Assembly: GCA_030533445.1 (NCBI GenBank)
Contig: CM060083.1
Location: forward strand, 25,924,166 to 25,988,165
Direction of reading: 5' to 3'
Length of the DNA: 64,000 nucleotides
DNA from: Cyprinodon diabolis
Lineage: Eukaryota; Chordata; Actinopteri; Cyprinodontiformes; Cyprinodontidae
Below the pieces are notes generated by a model that had not been told where the DNA came from, did no database searches, and was given only the letters and a program-made list of their open reading frames with translations. Within the stretch, counting starts at the first letter, position 1. The number at the start of each line of letters is the position of its first letter. Positions 24,207-36,582 of the stretch are shown here, piece after piece. Made by a program: the position numbers and the translations under genes.

Positions 24207-24725
24207 TTAAAGCTACAGTGTGTAATAATTACAGGGATATACAGTCAGAAAAGTAATATATTATACATAACTATGTTATTTATCATCATCTACGAGCTCA
24301 GCCTCTTAACCTTAATATTTGCGTTGCCTTAGAATTCATTATTTATAATTACATAGGAGCAGGTCTCGCAGCCATGGAGGCAGACATCTTTGCGCTATGG
24401 CAGCGCAGAGCCAACATACTAGTGATTGCGAGATCGCCAAAACGTCACAACGATGTAGAAAAAATAACGGGTATATTTATTATCTTAAGTCTACATGAAA
24501 TCTATACCCTACACAGACTAATCAAATACTATCTGTAAAATTATCTATGTAAACAAACCTCATCACTTGAGAAGGTAGGTGATGCGGACGTCGTGGAAGA
24601 CATTTTGTCCCGTAACGCTCGCCGTACTGTTGGGGGGGAGAAGCGGTGGGGGGGAGATGTTCATGTTGCTGCAGTCTGCAGTCTGACCGCTAGATGTCGC
24701 TAAAAGTTACACACTGTAGCTTTAA
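24207..24725. mobile_element. MITE with TTAA ends, copy 2 (519 bp)
   Basis: Same family and orientation as 22288-22786, with the same terminal inverted repeats and TTAA on both sides. Most of its length is nearly identical to copy 1. It keeps an extra GCTCGCCGTACTG segment and a longer G run near 24620-24655, and has a 2-base deletion (TATA for TATATA) near 24506. Its small ORF (24374-24538) therefore ends differently from that in copy 1. Confidence 0.92.
24374..24538 (+). CDS. small ORF (54 aa) inside MITE copy 2, function unknown
   Basis: Counterpart of the ORF in MITE copy 1: same ideal start context and same frame for 43 codons with three amino-acid changes (R9W, K15I, A17V). A 2-base deletion then shifts the tail until TAA at 24536-24538. 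No recognised domain. Confidence 0.22.
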   Translation: MEADIFALWQRRANILVIARSPKRHNDVEKITGIFIILSLHEIYTLHRLIKYYL

Positions 24726-25797
24726 AGTTTTGGAAACTTAAGAGAGGAACCTAAATGATTTAGGTAAACTCCTAATTAAAAAAAAATGTTGAAGCTTGTT
24801 GCATTAATATGCTAAATGTTTAAGGTTGTGAAGGAGCCTTGCTTCCACAAAGTTCAACAAATTTCAAATTCTGCCTGAGGACAGCCCTTTGTGCCAATGT
24901 GGGCCCTACTCTCCACATGTGCTTTCTTAGCACTGTTGAGCCAAGAGCAAAATACAAGGTAATGGATTGCAAACCACAGCTGGTGGGCTGGTGACATTAT
25001 CTTTGGAAGTCCTTAACAAGAAAAAATAACACAAAGAAAACCAGTCAGCCAGGATTAAAAAAGTGTAAATAAATTAGAATGTAGAGATTTTCTTAATGTG
25101 AAAGATAAAACAGACAACAAACACACTGTCCAGATCTTAAGATTAAATGTCTCTTATTAAATACCAAAATGTGGGTGAAAAAAAAACAAAATCCACAATC
25201 ACTAAAATCATTGTGCCACAACAAAGAGAAAAATTATAATTGACAGTTTTTCTAAGAAAGCTGCAGTAGATGTAAACTGGAGAACTGCAGGGTGTCTTAA
25301 GATATTTACAGCATGAGGTAAAGAGAGCATCATTAAGGATTTTTTTAGCTTTGACATCTGGTATGTTAACTTTTTTATTTACAGAAACTTTAGAGAATGA
25401 CAGCAGGTTGTATTTTACTTACAAATGAGAGTGGGGCCACTAATTTGGTTGCATACGAAGTGAACTACGTTTAGGATACATTTGAATACCAGCATCAATT
25501 ACTCAAGATTTCCACTTCATACACCCCAACACATGCCAAGAAAAAAAAACAATCCCCCTAATGCTGAATAAATACAGGTTTCATAGCAACCATTGTTTTT
25601 TGGAGAAAAAAATTGTTTGATGTGACTACTGACAGACCAGCAAGAAGCTTTACTTAAAGTGAAATCCATACAATAGCCTTTTCTCATTTGGCATCATGCC
25701 AAATAACCATTTTCTGAGGCTGATAAAATTGTTGAAAATAATTAGACACCACGGGAAGATAAAAAGCTGTAGAGGTATCTCCTGTGGTGGTTCATTC
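24726..25797. other. intron 1 sequence, no gene seen
   Basis: AT-rich DNA without coding similarity or bounded repeats. Confidence 0.5.
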
Positions 25798-26215
25798 AAT
25801 TCACTTTACTTATAGAGCACCAATTCACAACACATGTCATATCAAGGCTTTTTACAGAGACAAATCAATCAGAATATACAGCCAGATTAGATAAAAGTTT
25901 TCTATCTAAGGAAACCCTACTGATGCATCGAGTCATTCACTTTTGAGGATTAGCTCCTTCTGGATAAGCATGCTGGGAGAGTATTTGCTTGCATTTCGTC
26001 ATTGATTCTACTGCAACCTCTCACACAGAGCGTGTAGGCAGGGAAAGTGGAGAGGAAAAATTCCCTTATAACCTGAAGAAACCTGCACCAGAACCAGGTT
26101 CAGTGAGAGTGTACTTCTGCTGTGGAATACCGGGGGTTCAAGGAGACAGAAACAGACACACAAATGGAACATAGAAGCATTGATCCATACATCCCTCAGA
26201 GATAAAGGTTTAGTT
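25798..26215. repeat. dispersed teleost repeat, degenerate
   Basis: The phrase TTACTTATAGAGCACCAATT followed by CACAACACATGTCATATCAA and, further on, AACCTGCACCAGAACCAGG, is familiar as a very common interspersed repeat of spiny-rayed fishes, probably LINE-derived. No intact reading frame remains. Family name not assigned. Confidence 0.5.
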
Positions 26216-26539
26216 CAAAGGTTACTGTTGCTTGTCAACACTCGCTGTGCCCAAGTAAAAGAAAAAGAATAGGTCTAAAAAAAAAAGAAAATTAAGCTTT
26301 ATTTAAAAAACCAAAAACATAAGAAAAACAGACCATAAATCAACAATACACCAAGGGGAACAGGATTATATATGAGATTTAATTTGGACTCTTTAGATTG
26401 TAATTTCAGAGCGAGTTATTAGTTGTTGTGATAATTTATTTAATGATTTATGAACATAGCGTTTCAGGCTTATGCGTGTTTTTCTTGAACATAGCACAGT
26501 CAATCATACAAAAAATAAAGGAGGCACTGGCAAAGAAAT

Positions 26540-26860
26540 TGAAAGAGGCAACAATTATTAGGGAACAATAGATATTTTTTATTCATCCCAACGGGAAATT
26601 AAATTCTTCAGCTGCTCGCTGACATACACACTAGTCACAGCAACGAAAAGTAAGACAATAAAAGATAATAAAGATAAATATATAAAGAATAAACAACACT
26701 CCAATATAAAAATCATCATGAAATGCATTTAACATCCTATAAATGAAAGACTGCCCTCTGTTCATCTCCCCTTTTCCCCCCTTCCTTGTGATGCATCGTA
26801 GAGATTCATAACTCTGGGTACGACGGACCTTTGGAGTTTCTCAGTTGAGCATTTAATATT
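26540..26860 (-). repeat. LINE 3'-end-like fragment, antisense
   Basis: TTATTCATCCCAACGGGAAA near 26580 and GGGTACGACGGACC near 26815 resemble, in reverse, the end of a fish non-LTR retrotransposon. Coding part absent. It lies between two pieces of another dispersed repeat, which may mean insertion into it. Confidence 0.4.
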
Positions 26861-27079
26861 AATTTAATCTGTTGAGCTTTTATGTTTTTTTCTCAAACAA
26901 TAGTTTCTAAAATATATCTAAATATTTTATGGTTTATATCAATATCAGAATATCATATCGACCAAAATTATGAAATACATAATAAGGTGTTTTGCTCATA
27001 TCATCAGAATGAAGCAAAAAGTTGAAAAATAGTCCCTATGCTCTCCAGCAGGTTAAACCTATAGCAACATAACTAAAGA

Positions 27080-27560
27080 TCACTCAAAATAACATGAGCC
27101 AGTTTAACAATAAATCTTTTAAGGAAAGCACATTTTTAAGCCTAGTCTTAAATTTTGACAGGGTATTGACCTCGCAATCTTAAACTGGAATATTTTTCCA
27201 TTTAATAACTAAAAGATCCACTTTCCATTCTAAAGTACTTTTGGAAATTCTAGGAAACACTAGTAAACCATGTTAGGAACAGGAGGAGCAATCATATCTC
27301 TGTTATAAGATGTGAAGCTTGGTTATGTATGGGGTAAAAACTTGTGAAGGAGGATTTAAATTCTGTATTGGATTTAATAGGAAGCCAATGAAATGAAGCT
27401 AAAATACAAGCTAAAAATGGCTGCAGCATTTTGGTATGCCAAAGGCTTTGAATTACAGTTTGTGGGCTTCATAGTAACAAAATCCTGTAATCCAGCCTTG
27501 AGGTAACAAATGCATGGACTAGTTTTCCATTATTACAAGTTGTATTTCTTCCAAATTATT
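27080..27560. repeat. dispersed teleost repeat, second piece
   Basis: AAGCCAATGAAATGAAGCTA, GGCTGCAGCATTTTGG and TGTAATCCAGCCTTGAGG are recognisable blocks of a widespread fish repeat that often accompanies the type seen at 25798-26215. Degenerate, no frame. Confidence 0.45.
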
Positions 27561-28570
27561 CACTTCACCAGATATGGAAGTGAACATCTCTAACTTGTGG
27601 TTAGAGGGATTTTTTTTTACTCCCTCAATTATTCTTTAAAGGCATCCCAGGAAGTACAGTATAGTGATGTTGTTTGAAATTATCATGGAGCTACATGGCT
27701 TGATTTAGCTGTAAATCTGACTGTGGCTCCTTCTCTCTTAGGGGGTCATCAGGGTGAGGAGCAGACACAGTCAGCTTTTCCAGGTTTTATGACTGGTTTT
27801 TAATCTGTTTAATTTAACCTTTGTAATTTTCATATTATTAGCAGTAGCAGTAAATAAATCAGCTTTTGCCTCAACTATAATGTTGCAAGATTGCACAGGT
27901 CTTGCTTTTATATGTTATATAGGTATTTGATTTAGAAACAGTGTTTCAGATTTTTCAGTAAATACCCAGACAAATAGCCAGTTTTTTAACATATACAGGG
28001 AGTAAAGATGGAAATTAAACAGCTTAATTGCAAATACATACATCCTAATTTCCATTTGTATCTACTAGTCTTTTATTTCTTACATTATAAGTTAAATGAC
28101 AAAGCAATAAATTGGCAAGAATGTCATTTTGTAGCTGGTTTGAAGAACTAATATTTATCAAACTAGACAGAGTGCAAATGATTTTTAGAAAACAAAAGAA
28201 AGTAAATGGTGCATTAGAACCAGATGGAAGGAAACGTTTTTGTTGAACCTTTAAACGCTCTACTGGTTTTAAACTAGGTCGTATCTTTAAAAGGAGATTT
28301 TCCTAGTAGAAATCATCTATCAACAATTGCTTTGACAAAAGCTTTGACATCACTGGCTGAAATGCATACACCACACAGAAGTAGTTTAAAGGGGTTCGTT
28401 TTAAATGTCATTACCTAGGACCTTAACTAATGTCCCCATCAACCCATGGAGTAGGACTTAAGTTATGATGCAACAATGTAAATGCATGTACCATGGTTTT
28501 TTACTGTAGCCAATTTGTTTGATTATCACACCACACCATGCTGTTAGATATGAACAGCTGAAATGATTCA
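27561..28570. other. intron 1 sequence, no gene seen
   Basis: AT-rich, no coding similarity and no bounded repeat. Confidence 0.5.
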
Positions 28571-28575
28571 TTTCT

Positions 28576-28740
28576 ACACACACACACACGCATACACACC
28601 CCCCCTACAAATATAAATCCTTTTGACAGACCGCCAACCTATGTATCCCACTTCTCGCCCATAGACTGCTGGAGATAGGCACTGGCTCCACCATAACCCT
28701 GACAGAATAAACAGGACAATATGAATGGATGGATATATAA
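28576..28740. repeat. CA-rich microsatellite plus short interspersed repeat tail
   Basis: ACACACACACAC at 28577 onward, then TGCTGGAGATAGGCACTGGC and a GAATGGATGGATATAT end. The second part is the widespread fish repeat tail ending in GGATGGATGG. A related piece (TTGGAGATAGGCACTGCCCC) lies at about 30838-30900. Confidence 0.6.
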
Positions 28741-29139
28741 ACACAGATGAGACATACAATTACAGTTGAATTGGCTTGCCCTGAACTGCCAAGTTTATTG
28801 GAAATTAGTAATCTAAATGATAAGGATCTTTCTCCACCGGGCAAACCAAATTTATATCACGTCTGAAAAACCTGTTGTTGCCAGACTGATAAATCACTGA
28901 CAACTCAGCTAAGTTATTCATTTCCCTCTCTACGTTTCTCATACTGTTGGCCAGCAATCTGCAATTGGTGCACCTCTTAAAAACAAAAGCAAAAATACTA
29001 GAAACATTCAGCATCCATTAATCCTAACTCTCCCAAAGTCAGTTAACTGCAGAGCCTCTGTCTTTGACAATTTTAGTTGCAAGTTGATTTAGATAGGTCT
29101 CTAAGAACCTGAAACATCTTGCATCAGGGATTTTTGCCA

Positions 29140-29660
29140 TATACATAAGTGTTAATTTTTTTTTTTTTTTATGTTGGGAGAATTTTTACCTTTGAATGGT
29201 TATCCCCAAATGTAACCACGGATCCTCCATTGCATTAAGGTCTAGGCATTTTAATCAGGTCCAGCACCTTTAAGTGTTTCCCCTTAAATCACTTAAGTTT
29301 TTTCTTAACAGTATGGTTCAGCTTATTGTCCTGCTGGAGTATAAACCTCCAATAATCTTAGACCACAGGTAGACTCAGGTTTTTCTTAAGAATGTCCCTG
29401 TATTTATCACCAACCTCCGAGTTGGATCACTTCTGTAGTTCCTGCTGCTAATAAAAGATCCCTTAGGGTTTTTTTTCTGGTCACTCTTCAATAAAGAAGT
29501 TTTATGGAGTTAATTGTGGTGTTATGAACAGATACTACACCCTCTGCTGCTGAACCATGCAACTCCTTAACAGTTAGTGGTGATTTTGTTTTGCATTTTG
29601 GCTTAATGCCCTCCTTGTTGTTGGAACCCAACCAGATGGAGGATGAGGACATAACATCAG
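29140..29660 (-). pseudogene. Tc1/mariner-type transposase remnant, antisense
   Basis: On the minus strand, 29347-29306 reads FILQQDNKLNHTVK, a degenerate form of the conserved QQDN-P-H-T block containing the second catalytic Asp of Tc1 transposases. Adjacent sequence matches the usual Tc1 surroundings by eye, with several stops and shifts. The terminal inverted repeats were not found. A dead fragment. Confidence 0.65.
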
Positions 29661-31035
29661 TAAAGAAAAAGAATAAAAAAATCTTTATTGTTTTTCTTGT
29701 CCATCTCTTTCTCCTTTCTTTTTAGCATTTTTGCCAACTTAGCTCGTCCTCTGTGTTTTCTCTTTTAAATTAATTTGACTATTGGCTGGTTTAAATTAAC
29801 AGACCAGTCTTTTGAAAATCCTTCTGAACAGTGAGGCTCCTGCAGTAGGTTAGTTTCAAAGTACCTTTGAAAATGTAAAGCCTTCATCCAGGAATTAAAC
29901 ATACTTTTCATTGATGCCACCTTCCTGTATTAAACTTTTTGTGTTTATCTTATGTAATATTCTAATCATAAATAATGTTTTTATTATGTGCAGGTGATAA
30001 ACATAATTAAAGCAAGGCTTGAAACATTACTCTGTACATAATAAGTCTGTGGTTTGCTACGTTAATAATGTTATTTAAATGAACTTTTTAATAATATTGC
30101 AAGCATCCCAGCATGCTTATATTCTTTATAAAAACCTGCAAACTTTGTTAATAACATGCTTTGGATATATCCCACTTGTTGAAAAGGCTTCTTAAAAATC
30201 ATTTAATGCACTTCCGTTTTACGTTTTTATTGACATGTTTTAGTGACATGTTTTGTATCCCAGGCTTTTATTTCCTTACACAAAAAAACCTTTTCAGACA
30301 TAAGTTCTGGGACATTATTGGCTTTAGCTGTCTGTTGGTGTGACAGCATTCAGGCAAAGAAGAAAGGAGCTGTACAGAGTGTGATTTGAGTGTGAAAATT
30401 TGTGTTAAAAATTGAAAACTAAATCCCTTACAAGTAATTTTTCAGGCTCTAATGGCCTTTATTCAATTTTTTAAGTGGGCAGACAGGAAATGTCCACACA
30501 GAGAGGAGGAAGACATGCAGCAAAGTATAACTCAAACTTGTAAAAGCCGCATCAAGGACCAAGGCTGTACATAGGTAGCTTGATTGCTCTACCGCTGCAC
30601 CCCAAAAGGTAAATTTCTACCTTTAGCGTACCATGTAATAAAAATAAAAAAAACTCTAATTTCAAGTAATTGAAACAGCTGTCTTTTGGAGGCAAATTTG
30701 TTGGATACAAATAGAAAACCTCTTTTAACCCTTTCCATTCATATGAAACCATTGCAGAGATATTTGGTCCAAAAGCACAAAAAAGACAGAAATTATTTTT
30801 TTTATTTAACCTGTCCTGGATGAGCTTTCCCTTAGGTTGTTGGAGATAGGCACTGCCCCCATGACCAGGAATAGGATGACTATGGAGGGATGAATGGACA
30901 GACCATTCATGTATTTGTTTTTTACCTCTGAGACTGATAAGGAAGAGTCAAATCTTTTATCTACTAGCCGAGGAGGAGCGAGGTGGAGAAATATACTTTG
31001 TTCCCATTGGTGCGAGAAGGTAAAGGGTGTGTGTG
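29661..31035. other. intron 1 sequence, no gene seen
   Basis: AT-rich. Contains only the short repeat piece near 30838-30900 (GGAGATAGGCACTGCCCC). Confidence 0.5.
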
Positions 31036-31705
31036 TGTCATGATCTCAACACCGATGCCTGGTCTGATCACTCATTTCACACCTGCTTAGCTCCACTCAA
31101 TTCTCATTACCCACTCATCTCATCCACCTGCACTAGTGACTATTTTACCAGTCTTCAGCCAGTCATCAGCACCAAATTATTTCAAGCTGTTGGTGAGATT
31201 TATTGTAGTGTTGTTCTGTTCTGACAACCTGATGCTGACCTGTTGTGCCTCTCAACCTCTGAGCCTGTCTGTTCCCGTCTGATGTGTTTGCCTGACCTGT
31301 CTTCTGAATCCTGCCTGTTTGTGTACCGAACCTGGAAGTGTGACCCGACTCCATCCTGGATTCTCCTTCGGCACCTCCCCAGATCTCTGAACTCCTGGCT
31401 CTGACCACTGGCCACATCGCTTCGCTCTCTGGATCATCCTGCCTACATTTTTCTGCTCGGTTCTGATTCCTGACTGTACTCCGACCACTGATACATCAAC
31501 GTCTGGGACTCTCTGTGCGGGTACCGCTGCGCCGCATTGGCACCCAGCTGGCTGGAACCATCCTCTAACTGTGGATTCAGACTGAGCTATTTGACCAGAG
31601 GTTCCTTCCTTAGACGCCGCTTAATCTGATTCTGTTGTCAATAAATGTTCCAAGAAATCTGTTTGTCCACCTTGACAACTGAATCCTTCAGTTTTGAGCC
31701 TGACA
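31036..31705 (+). mobile_element. solo LTR-like unit, about 670 bp
   Basis: Starts TGTCATGATCTC and ends GAGCCTGACA, with the TGTCA...TGACA ends typical of fish gypsy LTRs. AATAAATG near 31641 could be its poly-A signal. Flanks are GTGTG and ATGTG (4 of 5 matching), a weak duplication because the left flank is a GT repeat. No internal region adjoins it. Orientation same as hcrtr2. Confidence 0.65.
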
Positions 31706-31710
31706 ATGTG

Positions 31711-33877
31711 TTTTGTTTCCACCATTGCACTGGCGGACCTGTCTGTCAACTAGTGGCTCCCTAAGGTACCGGTTCCTCTGCTCACACACAATTGGCCCAT
31801 ACTTTTTAAGCATCAAACATCTTCGTGACGGTGGGCTGTGTTGAACTGCCTTCAAAAGAAGCAGCTGCTTGATCTTCCATTTTTATACGTCGATTTTTAT
31901 GTTTTTATATATCGATATAATCCTAAATGCGGTGGTGCTTCAGATGATTCCAGTTGAACTGTCTTTTTACCCTATCTGCACCCATTCTCACCAGCAAACG
32001 GCAGGTGTTTTATACCGAGCCACAGGATTTATCTTTTCAGCCATTCTGCTACAGTTTGTTTGTTTTGTATCTTTACTTAATTATCTTTTTCATTGTCTTA
32101 AATATTTAAACTATGGTCTTCTCATTTTTATGAGGAAACCACACTTAAACATGGCAGCAGCAGCAGTGCATTTTTGCCCAAACATTAAGTGGTTTGCTGG
32201 AGAGCCATTTGAGACACTCAACTTCTAAAGGTTAGCAAAGATTAGTTGCTAATCAGCAGCTGCCTGATTGTGCTCATCTTCCTTACTGGGGAAGCCATTT
32301 AAACACTAAACTTCAACAATTAGCTTCAGTCGAATTTAAAAGTTACATCAAAAAGAAAAATCCCATGCTGACTCTTGAGAAGTTTTGTTTTGCTCATACT
32401 TAATAAACTTGCTACTGTGAGAGAAAAGCTTCTTTGCTGAAAATAATAATCGGGGAGTGCAATAAATTAAGTGAAACAGAAAGTGAAGCAGTGAAACAAA
32501 GCATGAATATATTGAATATATGAATAGATTTTTATACCATTAAAATATTTGTATCCACACCAAAAATACATGTTTTGTCATTACATCTCTACACGAATGA
32601 AAAATTAGTTCTCAGGGCCAACAACCTAATAAAATTAATCGTTCCTTTAATAAAGTTATAGTGAAACTAATAGGCATATTTTTTCACAATCCAAAAACTT
32701 TTTCCTATTCATGTGTACATAGACTCAACTGTGCCTTTTGTTTTAAATAAGCTGTTATTATTTTAATAGGATGTAAATGTAGAGTTTCAAGTTAATCTAG
32801 ACTTAACTTATTCACTTTATGATAATTTTCCTTTGTAGAGATATTACGATAAAAGTTACATTAACAATGTAAATGATACTCTTTAGTGCATGTTTATAAC
32901 AGTTTTAAAACTGGTATACATCTTTTTTCGGTCGGGGGGCCCAATATCAATGTCTTTCATGGGGCCCCAAATTCCTGGCGGCGCCCCTGACAGAAGGAAG
33001 ACAAAACAAAAACAAAACAAAAAAAAATTAATAAACACAGCTGCACTGTGTGGGCATTTTGTTTTTAGTTTCTCCGAGGCTGGTGAATTTCAAAAACCTG
33101 CAGGACACTGGCCTTCGAGGGACGACTTTGAGCAGATGTGATATCAGGCCTAATGATTGTGGTGTGGGATTAATTTCCTTTGCTGACACATTTTTATTTA
33201 AAAAGTTTTGATGTCATATATCCTTGAAACAGGATTATTTTATCAACGTATACTGTCTCTGAGTAACCATGTACATAAATATGTTTTATGGAATCAAGGG
33301 AGAAAAGAAAATCTCCCCATCATGTTTCCTTATAGGTTCTTTTGATATCTATATTATTTTAAACATGCCACAGTACATTTTTGTTTTTTGTTTTGGTTTA
33401 ATTATGTTAAAATTATCGCCTGTCCTGCTGGATTAATTTGTGCCCATTTTTTTCTTTATTAATATCAATCTATTATGGTTATTTGTGGAGCTTAAATGTG
33501 TTTGCATGTGCACATAATCTCTTTTCATTTTCTGATATTGTACCATTGCCTGCTTTGTTGCAAAAATGACTGCAGATATTTTTGTGCTGCAGTTTTCACC
33601 TAGTTTTAGACCTCACAAAACTGCAGCTGCAGTTGAGTTCCTCATATGGAAATTTGCTTTACATGTCCTAAATGTTTACATCTCTATATATCATCCACCC
33701 ATGACTTTTTGCAATTTGGTCATAAGAATATTTTCTGCATATTGATTGAGGGAAACATGCAAAAAAATGATTCTTCTTACTGTCTGCTGGATTGCAATGA
33801 CAAATTACTTTAAAGATCCAATCCAATACATACAAACACATATGTGTGTGTTTAAGACCCGCAAACCTTCTGCAGAT
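31711..33877. other. intron 1 sequence, no gene seen
   Basis: A 119-codon open frame at 31869-32228 has no recognisable motif and I do not call it. A GGGGCCCC-rich block near 32935-32990 resembles an end of an uncharacterised fish DNA repeat but could not be bounded. Confidence 0.5.
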
Positions 33878-35397
33878 CTGGGGCCATATTTATTAAACTT
33901 TTTAGAATTATCCCTATGAACATTCTTAAGAATGGTCTCTAAGTTAAAAGCTGGACTTGAAGGTTATTTATTATTTTATTTATTTATTTAAGTTCTCACA
34001 CTTTGGAATCAGAGCGATCAGAGAAGTTTTACCACTCTCATGGAGTAGTATTAATAAAAATAGAAATCCAAAAATGAGCTTAAAGGAAGGTTGCTTTGGA
34101 CATCACGTGGACATGCTGGATGTGGTTACTGGTGAGATTAAGTCAAACACAAATTACATCCGCCCTGCCCAAACAATACAGTTTGAGCAGCTGTGTGTCA
34201 TCAAACCCAAAATGTCTTCAGCCCCCGGAAAGTCTCTGCAAGTCTCTTTCACCTCAATATCATTGTCTTGTGGCCACTTCCACCTACTTCAGACACCTCT
34301 GAAGGTTTCTTAAATATTTGAAAGAGTAGGAGTGGTTGTGTAAAAATTGCCTTTCTTATTGATAAATAGCTTTTATTGTTTAGTTTGGGAGTAAGAGATT
34401 ATTCTACAAATTCTCAGGACTAAAATAGCACTCTAGAGGAACATTCAAACTGAGCACATTGACTGCTCTCAAACAAGGCACCACATGGGGAGACCACTGA
34501 AGTTGCAAAAGCTGAACTTTTCCTTTAAATCGCACACGGCAACCAATCAGGAGCCCATCGTAGGCAAAGCATTTTTCAGTTAAAATGGAGTAAAGAGAAA
34601 ATAATTTCAAATGTAGAAATGAAGAATGCCCTCAAAAGGTTTTTTGGTGAATAAAAAAGAAATGATTTTAATTTAGCCCTAGAAGGACTGTTACTTATCC
34701 TCCCTTACCTCCAGCTCGGCTCATGCCGACTCCCCAGCATTGGTGTTTCCTTTGTAGGTAGATTTACAAGGAAGTACCACTGAATCCGACTGTCATCCAG
34801 GCAAGTCTCTGGATGAGCCAAAGTACAATCTTCAGTTCTTACGGGGCTTTTTCAAAACTTGATGGTACCTACAAGCTGATTCAAAAGCTGTGCATAGAGA
34901 AAAATTGGGCAGCAGTATGTGAAGTTAAGTTCCTCCTGTGCTTTTATTATGAAATACCAACAGCAAGATTGTGGCTGGATATACCATGTGGTTGCCAAGG
35001 GTAACGGAAGGTCCAAACTAAAAGAAAAGGGTATACTTGTGAATAACTAGATATTAAACAGTAACTCTACCCACTATATAAGGTAAACATGTTATATTAC
35101 ACACAATATTTTATTAAATACAATAATTATATATTCTAAAATGAGCAAGGCACTAATGTCTGCAGGGATGGACACAATATCGGCTGACATAAAAAATTGT
35201 TCTATCTTAAAAACCAATTCAGCAAAAACAACAGTTTTAGTTGCACAAATCAAGTAAGACTAAAAAAGTAGATCATTCTGATTAAACTCTGGATCTACAA
35301 TGCAGAGCGTTAACTCCACCTGGTTCTGAGAGAAATCCCCACAGACACAGCATTCAGCCTCAATGCACCATAAGATGCTTCATAAATACGGCCCCAG
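33878..35397. mobile_element. Harbinger-like non-autonomous DNA transposon, 1.5 kb
   Basis: Terminal inverted repeats: left CTGGGGCCATATTTATTAA, right (minus strand) CTGGGGCCGTATTTATGAA, with 17 of 19 bases matching. The inner sequence (TTCTTAAGAATGGTCTCTAAG-like) resembles the subterminal part of fish Harbinger/ISL2EU elements. No transposase frame and no clear target duplication were found, so the family is an inference. Confidence 0.6.
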
Positions 35398-36582
35398 GGC
35401 TCTAGTCTTTGTGAGATAGCTTGTGTGTTTGATCATATATTGATCATCCCCCCGGTTCTCTCCGAAAAGGGATGTTTCTCAGACAGTGTACAGAAAAAAG
35501 GAAAACATGTTTAAGCATTAACAGAGCTTATTCCAGTCATGATTATAAAAAGTCCTTGATATAAGTTGCAAAAGAAAATCTCTTTTATATTCGGCCTTTT
35601 TTCATCTTGAACACTAGCTGAGGATCCAGCAAAGTGGCAGAGAGCTTCTACATACTTTTCAGTTTATCCCAAAGCCCCGAGTCAGCATCCAGCCCTTCGC
35701 ACACAGCGCCACAGGATTACCATATAAGGTGAAGCTAGAGCCTCTCTAATAGTCCTCATATGTTTGTCATATGCTAGAATGTCCATTTGGCTGACTTACA
35801 CAGAAAGTAGAAAGACAGAGAAATGAACAGATATATATAAAAATGAAAAGCAATTCATTTTAAAGCAGAAAGCAACTTTTAAGAACAAACTTCAGATTGA
35901 TATGAGTTAATGACTTTAAATGCACATTGTTAAACATGAATGGTTAAAATTTAGCTGTTGTTCCACTGGCTGCATGGTTAGGCCCTTTTCTTGCTGGGAG
36001 AAGAACCTCATTTTTTTGCAGTCAAGTCATCTGGTTGGTCTGAACTGCAACCAACTGCAACTCTGTCCCTGCTCAAAAAAGCATCTCTACAAGACCTTGC
36101 TGCCACCAAAATGTTCCCTCTAAGTAATTCTATCCAAAATGTATTGTCTTAAAGGAAAATAAATGTTCTTAACTTTTCTTAATTCTTCATGTATTCTCTA
36201 TATCATGTCTGTCAGGGTGTAGATGTGGACCTATATGGGGAACAACACAAGGGATCCTGGAAAATAAAAAGGGGAATAGCAACTTAAATAGAGAAGAACA
36301 AAGTTGCACGTAATAAGGGAACATAGCTGAAATAAATCTAGTAACTAATGAAATCTCTGGCTGATGGATAAACATTTAAACAGGAGTTAACAGTGAAACA
36401 CACCAGGGCGAACATTTCCAAGAATGTTAAAATAATCACTAATTAAAGACAAAACAAGCTTGAAAAATTAGAAAATAAGCAAGAGTAATAGACTAGAAAT
36501 ATCTGTTAAAAAAAAGTACAAAAGACTAAAAAAATTTCAAAAGATGACATTACTAGGCTGTTAATAGCTACTATGACATTAT
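35398..36582. other. intron 1 sequence, no gene seen
   Basis: AT-rich DNA without coding similarity or bounded repeats. Confidence 0.5.

Noticed and set aside
28576..28605. CRISPR-like or other regular repeat array
   Set aside because: It is a simple CA repeat. No spaced direct repeats of CRISPR type exist, and the DNA is vertebrate.
31869..32228. 119-codon open frame in intron 1
   Set aside because: Hydrophobic by AT-rich codon bias only; no conserved motif or neighbouring exon.
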